Assembly (NCBI GenBank): GCA_965371785.1
Contig: CBDUZS010000060.1
Coordinates: forward strand, 1 to 15,191
Origin: CBDUZS01 sp965371785
GTDB taxonomy: Bacteria > Fermentibacterota > Fermentibacteria > Fermentibacterales > JCC-6
Direction: 5' to 3'
DNA length: 15,191 bases
Below the pieces are notes generated by a model. That model saw only the letters and a list, made by a program, of their open reading frames with translations, was not told the DNA's origin and ran no database searches. Below, piece by piece: positions 1-5,213 of the stretch. Within the stretch, counting starts at the first letter, position 1; each line of letters starts with the position of its first letter. Position numbers and translations under genes: made by a program.

Positions 1-39
1 ATTGATGCCTGAGAGGAACGGGCTGTTAGAAGGTGCATG

Positions 40-190
40 AAGCTGGACTGAATCTCCTCCAGCACCTTTGATACATCATCAGGTTGATCCATTAGAATCT
101 TTCGAAAATCGTCCAGCCTGGACCGCCAGGAGTATACAAGACGCACCCAGCACACCTATGGCGCTGGGTGTTTTGCGTATAAGGTGTTCG
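40..190. repeat. Recurring structured element, copy R1
   Basis: About 150 bp that aligns with 2346-2495. The two share long identical blocks, including TCGAAAATCGTCCAG at 102-116 and GACCGCCAG at 121-129. This copy has a hairpin around the shared loop CTGAATC (48-54) closed by GGA/TCC. An alternative longer stem pairs 42-47 with 58-63, with an outer helix 30-34/64-68. A second 8-bp hairpin pairs 144-151 with 163-170 around an 11-nt loop. The two outer pairs of that second stem differ from the other copy by paired substitutions, so pairing is kept. TTTT follows the stem on the plus strand, but the tract is short and I do not call a terminator. The element lies downstream of the 3' end of the lipoprotein gene. 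Function and active strand are unknown. The rest of 1-290 shows no gene. Confidence 0.75.
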
Positions 191-290
191 AGAATACAAG
201 GAAGTTTCTACAAATCAGCAACTCAATCACTCAACTCGCTGTATTACATGCTGATGAGAGGTTCGTGTCTCGCTTGGGTGTTGTGGGTGT

Positions 291-1430
291 CTATTGACCG
301 GATTGCTTAACGAAGAAGAATCTCTCGATCTCATCCTCATTCAGGAATCTTGCTGCCATACCGAATTTGGAAATCAGTAACCTTGGATACGATCCAGTCC
401 CCATAGTGTCAGCACAGAGAACTACCCGCCTGATTAGATCCCCCTCCCGGGATATGACATCCCAGGTTTCACAATCTGCTACACCCTGTCTTCTGACCCA
501 GATGTTATCTTCGTAGTCAACAGCTAGGTCCGTTATGAAAGGTTGACAGTCCGGATATGTGACCTTGAGGACGCTGGTGCCTGCCTCAGTAGTAAGAGGC
601 ATTGTGATTGGCAAGCGTATTAGAGATTGAGTCTCCGGGTCGAATTCCTCCCTCGGCATTGACTCAATCTCTATTGTTCTCAGTAACTCACCTGTCGGAG
701 AGATTACATCAATTGCATATAAATCCGAATCGTAATCAGCGAAGTACAAATTTCCTTCACTGTCGGTAGTGAAGAGCGAGAAATAGGGTTTCAGATCAAC
801 CTCGTCTGCACCCATCGCAAGCAGCTTCTCTCTGTAGATCGTTCCCTCTTCACCAGAGTAAGCATTGAAGGAGTAGATCCTGTAACCGCCCATGAGCTGG
901 TCGTCAGTGAATTCAACAATGATCTCCTTGATCACAACCATTGAGTCGAGCCCGGGTGCTATTCTGAGAGGGAGATTCATCGTCGTGCTAATGCTGCTGA
1001 TATAATTTAGTGACGCATCAAGCAGAGTCATTGTTCTTGCGCCAAGATCGAAGATAAAGTATTCACCATTGTGAAGACGGCACATCGAGAATGGATTCGA
1101 GTACTCCCCAGGGCCACTGCCCTGACGCCCTTGGGATTTGATGAATACACCGTTTTCATCGAACATCGATATTCTGCAATAGGCGCCATCCAGCACAGCA
1201 ACACCTTCAGGGACCGGTATCACAGCATCGAGGGCACCGAATTCATAGCAACTATCACCCATGAAGACGCCCACTGTGTCGGAGAAGACCAGCGTATCAA
1301 CCTGGATTACACCTATCGCTGTGTCTGGAACCTGCTCCGATTGGTTACTGCACCCAGTGATAACAAAGGTAATCAGAAGAGCAGAGAGGTAAACTTGCAG
1401 AGTAACTTCACTGCTATATCCTTTAGACAC
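291..1430 (-). CDS. Lipoprotein with 6-bladed beta-propeller-like repeats
   Basis: 379 aa. The N-terminus has a hydrophobic stretch ending in a lipobox (VITGC, lipidated Cys at residue 27), so an exported, membrane-anchored lipoprotein is expected. The body resembles the 6-bladed beta-propeller/NHL-like lipoproteins common in the FCB group. It has a GQGSGPGEY-like loop near residues 101-110 and repeated 'D.EGNLYFADYDSDLYAIDVI' and 'DLAVDYEDNIWVR' type blade strands. Such proteins usually bind ligands or partners; no catalytic motif is visible. The start is GTG at 1430, with GGAAGAG about 10 nt upstream; no better in-frame start precedes the signal sequence. Only 32 bp separate it from the stop of the upstream NYN gene, so the two are probably co-transcribed. 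The structured element R1 follows the stop. The fold call is by pattern, and the specific function is unknown. Confidence 0.8.
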   Translation of the reverse strand: MSKGYSSEVTLQVYLSALLITFVITGCSNQSEQVPDTAIGVIQVDTLVFSDTVGVFMGDSCYEFGALDAVIPVPEGVAVLDGAYCRISMFDENGVFIKSQGRQGSGPGEYSNPFSMCRLHNGEYFIFDLGARTMTLLDASLNYISSISTTMNLPLRIAPGLDSMVVIKEIIVEFTDDQLMGGYRIYSFNAYSGEEGTIYREKLLAMGADEVDLKPYFSLFTTDSEGNLYFADYDSDLYAIDVISPTGELLRTIEIESMPREEFDPETQSLIRLPITMPLTTEAGTSVLKVTYPDCQPFITDLAVDYEDNIWVRRQGVADCETWDVISREGDLIRRVVLCADTMGTGSYPRLLISKFGMAARFLNEDEIERFFFVKQSGQ

Positions 1431-1462
1431 GAAACTATACTCTTCCGCACTCTTTTCGAAAG

Positions 1463-2104
1463 CTACCAGCTACTAGGCTTATGAATGCTTTTGCTGTCTG
1501 GTAAGTCAACTGGGTCTGAGAGTTGATGAGTTGAATATGTTTTCGCTTTTATCTTGAATGATGCTCGCACATGTTTATCCAGATCCTTGCTCTTCCGCTT
1601 GAATGGAAAAATGGAGAAAGACGGAATATTCGGGTACATTTCCTTGCATGCTTTCAAGAGCGGAACAAGGTCACTGTCTCCGCTGAAGAGAACCATTACA
1701 TCCATTGATGAGTAGTGCATTTGCCGGAGAACCTCAACGGCAATCGCAACATCTGTTTCTTTTTCTTCGTACTTGATATACGATCTTTTACATAACTTAC
1801 AGGTCACGTTCTTGGGCTTGAATCTCCCATCAAGAACATTTACGCCAAATGCTCTTAAGTAATGCATATACAACGCGTGCCTTTTCTGTTTAGCTACATC
1901 GCTTTGCTTGGGCGGAGCGGAAAAGAAGTAGATCGATCCTAGATCAGCATCGTCGTCTAGATGGCATCTAATTTGCGGTAGATAGGTTTTACAGAGCTTA
2001 GGTAGATCGAGCCACTTCGTGGTTTTCCCGGCAAGAACTACTTGATCATCAACCAGCGAATGATACAGGTTGAAACCGTCTACAAAGAATGAGCATTTTA
2101 ACAT
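1463..2104 (-). CDS. NYN-domain (PIN-like) putative ribonuclease
   Basis: 213 aa, the usual size for a single-domain NYN/LabA-type protein. The N-terminus FFVDGFNLYHS (Asp9, Asn12) is the classic NYN metal-site strand. ETDVAIAVEVL (Asp118) and LFSGDSDLVPLL (Asp143, Asp145) supply the remaining acidic residues. A CxxC pair (Cys102, Cys105) sits just before the second motif, as in many family members. The family is inferred to be Mg-dependent RNases; the substrate is unknown. The C-terminal 35 residues are basic or polar and may contact nucleic acid. The start at 2104 has no Shine-Dalgarno at normal distance: the only GGAGGG is 21 nt upstream, inside a terminator-like stem. A leaderless transcript is possible, with weak TTGCGA-17-TATCTA ending just before the ATG. 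The 5' end and upstream region are duplicated at 3098-3299. The gene is more AT-rich than the right half of the window. Confidence 0.85.
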   Translation of the reverse strand: MLKCSFFVDGFNLYHSLVDDQVVLAGKTTKWLDLPKLCKTYLPQIRCHLDDDADLGSIYFFSAPPKQSDVAKQKRHALYMHYLRAFGVNVLDGRFKPKNVTCKLCKRSYIKYEEKETDVAIAVEVLRQMHYSSMDVMVLFSGDSDLVPLLKACKEMYPNIPSFSIFPFKRKSKDLDKHVRASFKIKAKTYSTHQLSDPVDLPDSKSIHKPSSW

Positions 2105-2232
2105 GAGTAGTTAGATATGAGAAAACCCTCCGGGTCGCAACCCGGAGGGGGCCGTCGGAAATATCCGCCGGGGATGAATCACGAGAAATGTAGGGCTAAT
2201 TACTGTTAACGTCAACCCCATTCTGTATGTAA
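2031..2232 (-). repeat. Duplicated 5' segment, copy L-A
   Basis: About 200 bp that aligns nearly gap-free with 3098-3299 at an offset of 1067-1068. It comprises the first 20-odd codons of the NYN gene plus its upstream leader. Identity is highest from about 2047 to 2180 and fades at both ends. The leader holds a 10-bp terminator-like hairpin (2126-2149) and a small CGGA/TCCG hairpin (2156-2167) whose loop differs between copies (AATA versus AAAA) while the stem is unchanged. The stretch between this repeat and element R2 (2233-2345) is AT-rich, and I see no gene in it. Confidence 0.85.
2120..2149 (-). terminator. Terminator-like hairpin in the NYN leader
   Basis: On the minus strand a 10-bp perfect stem (CCCTCCGGGT / ACCCGGAGGG, loop TGCG) is followed directly by TTTTCT, the form of an intrinsic terminator. 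It lies only about 20 nt before the NYN start. It could end transcription arriving from the small OMP gene, or act as an attenuator in the NYN leader. The second copy at 3187-3216 has a compensated G-C to A-T change in the stem. Confidence 0.6.
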
Positions 2233-2345
2233 ACTCATCTGTTCTCTCACCTGTAATATATGTAACACCATTAAGATACATTAGTTCCATAGTGTATATT
2301 CCCGGTGATTCTAACTGCCATGGTCATCGGATTACATACCGTGCA

Positions 2346-2495
2346 GCATGGTCTGAATCACCATAAGGATCTGGAGTACCTCATCAGATGGCTTAACAAG
2401 AAGTGTTCGAAAATCGTCCAGCATAGACCGCCAGTCTTTTCAAGACAATGCCCAGCATGTCTAATGCGCTGGGCACTTTCTGTATACAATGTTCG
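2346..2495. repeat. Recurring structured element, copy R2
   Basis: Second copy of the element at 40-190. Hairpin 1 is ATGGT/ACCAT (2348-2352 with 2360-2364), closing the same CTGAATC loop as R1; the closing pair is T-A here and A-T in R1. Hairpin 2 pairs TGCCCAGC (2449-2456) with GCTGGGCA (2468-2475) around an 11-nt loop. In R1 the outer pairs are C-G and A-T, here T-A and G-C, so both positions covary. The blocks TCGAAAATCGTCCAG and GACCGCCAG are identical to R1. It lies about 65-215 bp downstream of the small OMP gene stop, the same relative position R1 has to the lipoprotein gene. Short reading frames through it look like chance. Function is unknown. Confidence 0.75.
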
Positions 2496-2560
2496 TAACT
2501 ACTCGGCAGAATATGCTTTCAGGCTAGTTCCAACTACTCGATGTATCGAAGAGCAGAGGA

Positions 2561-3076
2561 TCAGAAGAAAACGAACCTGATCCCAATATATCCGATTCCC
2601 TGGAGGGATTCGTGTGTAAGTACAATTCCTGCTTTTAGTACGGGTTCCAGGTCTGGAGCCCCGGTCAGAGGTATCCTGAAGCCTATTGTTGCTCCCAATG
2701 TCAGGAATGCCCAGGATGATCCTGCATAATCATCCAGGCCCCAGTGGGTAATAGCATCTGCACTCAGCCCGGCGAACATCCCCCTTCGGGGAGCAAAGAG
2801 ATACCTTCTGAATTCGGCTCCCAACTCCAGTGTGAAGGCTGCTCCCATATTGCCCTCGGAGGTACCAACGAAAATCAGTCCGGGACCACCCTGAAAGATC
2901 GTTGATCCCAGGGAGTCCTCGGTGGTCGTTATCTCGTGCTGATAGACCGCACTGGCATATCCGAAGGTTTGTGCAGCAGCCAGGTTAGCACAGACAATGA
3001 TCGTAAAGATGATAGTGGGGAGCAGGTGGGGAAGGGCTGACCGTCTGAAACCATTCATGGATTTCTGATCCGGCAT
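2561..3076 (-). CDS. Small outer-membrane beta-barrel-like protein
   Basis: About 171 aa from the ATG at 3076 (MPDQKSMNGF). A signal peptide is clear: basic start (NGFRR), a hydrophobic run through IIFTIIVCANLA, and likely cleavage after AAA before QTFGY. The mature part consists of alternating, Gly-rich amphipathic strands (GAAFTLELGAEFRRYLF, AFLTLGATIGFRIPL, GYIGIRFVFF) and ends in Phe-Phe, the terminal aromatic typical of Bam-inserted outer-membrane barrels. At about 140 mature residues, an 8-strand barrel would fit. I chose 3076 because GGGA sits 5-6 nt upstream; an ATG at 3058 would give an equally good signal peptide but has no RBS, and a TTG at 3100 is less likely. The start overlaps the end of the NYN stump (stop at 3079) by only a few bases from the other side, which could couple translation. 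Specific role unknown. Confidence 0.7.
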   Translation of the reverse strand: MPDQKSMNGFRRSALPHLLPTIIFTIIVCANLAAAQTFGYASAVYQHEITTTEDSLGSTIFQGGPGLIFVGTSEGNMGAAFTLELGAEFRRYLFAPRRGMFAGLSADAITHWGLDDYAGSSWAFLTLGATIGFRIPLTGAPDLEPVLKAGIVLTHESLQGIGYIGIRFVFF

Positions 3077-3078
3077 GT

Positions 3079-3171
3079 TCATCCCAGGGTCTGTCGACAA
3101 AGAGCTACCTGAGCATCAACCAGCGAATGATACAGGTTGAATCCGTCTACAAAGAATGAGCATTTTAACAT
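3079..3171 (-). pseudogene. 5' stump of an NYN-domain gene
   Basis: From the ATG at 3171 the frame reads MLKCSFFVDGFNLYHSLVD, identical over 19 residues to the start of the intact NYN protein at 1463-2104. It then drifts (AQVALCRQTLG) and stops at 3079. The nucleotide match to 2031-2104 fades at the same place. It is a truncated duplicate with the first metal-site motif but no domain. Because it keeps the duplicated leader and runs directly into the small OMP gene (start 3076), it may now serve as a short leader ORF coupling translation into that gene. Confidence 0.75.
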
Positions 3172-3299
3172 GAGTAGTTTGATATGAGAAAACCCTCCAG
3201 GTCGCAACCTGGAGGGAGCCGTCGGAAAAATCCGCCGGGGATGAAATCAGCACAAATGTAGAATTAACTGCTGTTAACTTCAACCTCGTTCCAGTTTGA
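3098..3299 (-). repeat. Duplicated 5' segment, copy L-B
   Basis: Partner of 2031-2232. It carries the NYN stump, the terminator-like hairpin (3187-3216) and the small CGGA/TCCG hairpin (3223-3234). Here it stands upstream of the small OMP gene instead of the NYN gene. No other gene is seen between 3172 and 3444 apart from the promoter of the VOC gene. Confidence 0.85.
3187..3216 (-). terminator. Terminator-like hairpin upstream of the small OMP gene
   Basis: Minus-strand 10-bp stem (ACCTGGAGGG arm at 3193-3202, partner 3207-3216, loop TGCG) followed by TTTTCT. Compared with 2120-2149, one internal pair is A-T in place of G-C, so pairing is conserved. No minus-strand gene lies directly upstream (the next gene is divergent), so terminating a preceding gene does not explain it. 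A leader attenuator, or a relic of the duplication, does. Confidence 0.55.
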
Positions 3300-3360
3300 G
3301 TAATTGCGGCTGGCAGAATTCTTTCCGAGTTGTATAGATAATCCTGTCAGGTTATCCGTA

Positions 3361-3389
3361 TTGACGGTGTACATACGTTTACCTATGGT
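3361..3389 (+). promoter_or_regulatory. Sigma70-like promoter for the VOC gene
   Basis: TTGACG (3361-3366), 17-bp spacer, TATGGT (3384-3389): five and four matches to consensus. Transcription would start near 3396, leaving a leader of about 49 nt that contains AAAGGAG. Confidence 0.45.
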
Positions 3390-3444
3390 TGTCCGGGTGC
3401 TAGCTCATGCTGCTGCTTATTATGCAATTTGAAAGGAGTCCGAG

Positions 3445-3831
3445 ATGAATGAAAATTGTCTGAAGCACGGAGCTTTCGGGTGGATCGAGCTCATGACGAC
3501 CGATGCCGAAGCGGCCAAACAGTTCTATTCCGCTCTTTTCGGCTGGGAGACGGAACAGGCTTCGATTGGGGGCGGGGAATACACCGTAGTCAAGGTCGAT
3601 GGAGAAGCAGTGGGCGGCATCATGAGCATGCCTTCTGATTGTGGTGGTATGCCTCCCAGCTGGGATGTCTACGTTACGGTCAACGATGTAGACGCAGTAG
3701 CCGGTAAAGTCGAGAGCCTCGGGGGAAAGGTTCTTCGGTCTCCCGCAGACATCCCGAAAATCGGCAGGTTCTGTGTGATACAGGATCCACAGGGCGCAGT
3801 GATCTGTGCCATTTCTTACGTCAAAGACTGA
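3445..3831 (+). CDS. VOC-superfamily (glyoxalase/bleomycin-resistance fold) protein
   Basis: 128 aa, the normal length for one VOC domain made of two beta-alpha-beta-beta-beta modules. Module 1 starts HGAFGWIELMTTD and continues AKQFYSALFGWE, the strongly recognisable pattern of the Cfp30B-like VOC branch. Module 2 starts WDVYVTVNDVDAVAGKVESLGGKV and ends in IQDPQGAVICAI. His8 and Glu15 are candidate metal ligands in strand 1, and the equivalent second-half positions are less clear. Members are metal-dependent lyases, isomerases or dioxygenases, or binding proteins, and this branch rarely has an assigned reaction. No signal peptide, so cytoplasmic. AAAGGAG stands 7 nt before the ATG. It appears to be monocistronic. 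Confidence 0.85.
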   Translation: MNENCLKHGAFGWIELMTTDAEAAKQFYSALFGWETEQASIGGGEYTVVKVDGEAVGGIMSMPSDCGGMPPSWDVYVTVNDVDAVAGKVESLGGKVLRSPADIPKIGRFCVIQDPQGAVICAISYVKD

Positions 3832-3836
3832 GCAGG

Positions 3837-3960
3837 CTAATTCTGTTCATCCAGGCTTTCCCACGCCTTGATCAGTGCCCTGTTGATGCCGAGCATGGTC
3901 AGGAATTACTTTCCGGAGGGTTCATCTGCGATACGGTCGGCTGACTTCATTATCGAATCC
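3837..3960 (-). pseudogene. Possible remnant of an unidentified gene (C-terminal end)
   Basis: In one minus-strand frame the sequence reads ADSIMKSADRIADEPSGK, a TAA at 3906-3908, then in the same frame FLTMLGINRALIKAWESLDEQN ending at a TAG at 3837-3839. The amphipathic, helix-like composition looks like protein and the single stop looks like a nonsense mutation. The stretch is short and I recognise no family. An intact 19-residue ORF starting at 3896 is the alternative. No other gene is apparent between 3832 and 3970. Confidence 0.2.
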
Positions 3961-3970
3961 GCGCAGAGTG

Positions 3971-5086
3971 CTACAGGTAGTACGTGAGTGCCACGCTAAG
4001 TATCGTCAAGGCATCGTCAAAATCATGGTAGGACTGAGCAGTACCAGGCGGGCTCAGACGATTTCTGGCCTTATGTGAATAGGTCAACTGAACTGTCGTC
4101 GTAGGGAAGTTCATCTCGAATCCGATCGCAAAACCGAGCCCCGGTCTGTTGCAGCGTGGTCCATCCGTGAAAGAAACTCCCAGCATTGTATTAAGGAAGG
4201 TAGCCGTGGGGTTTTCAACCATGAACTTGCCAATGTATTCCGGATCAGAACCTGGCGAAACCGACTCCACCTCGAATCCAACCCTGGTGTTCTTGAGATG
4301 CTCAGCCAGTACTATCGCACCCAGAGCAACCCTGGTCGGATAGTGATCGGTTGGAGACGTATACGTAACACCGGCGGTACCGAAATCGAAATCTGCTTTG
4401 ATTCCGCCGTGCCAGCAGAACTGATTTTCTTCCCAGGACCAGTCGTGCACTGTGATAATCGTCGTATCAGTGCGGTACACGTAGTCCGTTTCAATGATAT
4501 CCGCTGAGCCGAACCTTATTCCACCGGATAGCCCAACACTGAAGTCGTCGGAGAAGCCCCATGAAATACCGCAAAGTGCTTCGTGCAGGCTTCCGTCAGA
4601 ATTGAGGTGCTGCGTTTCTGTAACTTCATCAGGATTGACCGGGTCTTCGGTTATCATGTTTGCTCCATTGTAGTCGAATACCGAAACCAGGGAGTAACCA
4701 GCTCCCAGCGTAAGGTCCTCACTCAATCTCAGACTTGCAGCGCCGTACGGGGAGAAGGGGACTTCCTCTCCCCTGGTGATGATTCCGCCTGCTACTGAAA
4801 CGGTTTCCTTCCAACCTCCGTAGATCATCCCGATCGACACCTCACTGCCGCTGTCTGCATGTATCCTCGCCGGGTTGAGAAACACTGAATAAGGACTGTT
4901 CAATCCAACCGTTCTCGGACCGCCGAGTGCGAGGCATCTTGGCAACAGGCCGTTGAGAGGAGTGCCCAGATCGAGGGCGTCTATGAAGCCGAAACCGAAG
5001 GACAGACCATGGAGCAGAATTGAAATGAGAAAAGCCATAGTAACAGCATTTCCTGAAATGGATGTTCGGCTGAACGGACTGTTCAT
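3971..5086 (-). CDS. Outer-membrane beta-barrel-like protein (PorV/FadL-like pattern)
   Basis: 371 aa from the ATG at 5086. A signal-peptide-like hydrophobic segment (AFLISILLHGLSFGFGF) is followed by CLALGGPRTVGLNSPYSVFLNPARIHA. That Gly-rich ALGG..(A)..(D/N)SP.AVFLNPA signature is typical of PorV/FadL-like barrels of the FCB group. The rest is alternating beta strands (ASLRLSEDLTLGAGYSLVSVF, FSVGLSGGIRFG, RVGFEVESV, AIGFEMNFPTTTVQLTYS), ending in LSVALTYYL as expected for an outer-membrane barrel. PorV shuttles T9SS cargo, which is notable given the T9SS domain at 13493-15001, but the assignment is only to the barrel class. SD AAGGA precedes the start and lies in a possible 7-bp hairpin (CTTTTTC/GGAAAAG with one G-U). 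A TTACCA-N6-TGGTAA inverted repeat sits at 5112-5129. It follows the GGDEF gene by 127 bp. Confidence 0.75.
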   Translation of the reverse strand: MNSPFSRTSISGNAVTMAFLISILLHGLSFGFGFIDALDLGTPLNGLLPRCLALGGPRTVGLNSPYSVFLNPARIHADSGSEVSIGMIYGGWKETVSVAGGIITRGEEVPFSPYGAASLRLSEDLTLGAGYSLVSVFDYNGANMITEDPVNPDEVTETQHLNSDGSLHEALCGISWGFSDDFSVGLSGGIRFGSADIIETDYVYRTDTTIITVHDWSWEENQFCWHGGIKADFDFGTAGVTYTSPTDHYPTRVALGAIVLAEHLKNTRVGFEVESVSPGSDPEYIGKFMVENPTATFLNTMLGVSFTDGPRCNRPGLGFAIGFEMNFPTTTVQLTYSHKARNRLSPPGTAQSYHDFDDALTILSVALTYYL

Positions 5087-5111
5087 TATCTTTTCCTTCC
5101 GGAAAAAGCCC

Positions 5112-5129
5112 TTACCAATGCAATGGTAA
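5112..5129. promoter_or_regulatory. Inverted repeat in the leader of the barrel protein gene
   Basis: TTACCA (5112-5117), 6-nt spacer, TGGTAA (5124-5129), located 26 bp before the start codon. It could be an operator or an mRNA hairpin. No factor can be named. Confidence 0.25.
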
Positions 5130-5213
5130 CGACCCGGTGTTGAGCGTGAATTGGAAGTAAAATATGTGGAAGAGATTCTATCTTGGGTAGCCCTCCTGCG
5201 GAACAGAATGATG

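Noticed and set aside
141..178. Intrinsic terminator in R1 on the plus strand
   Set aside because: The stem is good, but only four T follow before GCG, and the equivalent place in R2 lacks the tract, so structure rather than termination seems to be what is conserved.
68..310. Plus-strand 80-aa ORF at the left edge
   Set aside because: It runs through element R1 and the end of the lipoprotein gene, with no RBS and no recognisable protein pattern.
2305..2729. Small plus-strand genes in the gap and over the small OMP gene
   Set aside because: Cys/His/Arg-rich low-quality translations without RBS, running across repeat R2 and antisense to a better-supported gene.
1..3300. Integron with attC sites
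   Set aside because: GCTTAAC at 2391-2397 and 305-311 fits the attC outer consensus, but no matching GTTRRRY partner with internal inverted boxes is placed correctly, the second occurrence is inside a coding sequence, and no integrase is seen.
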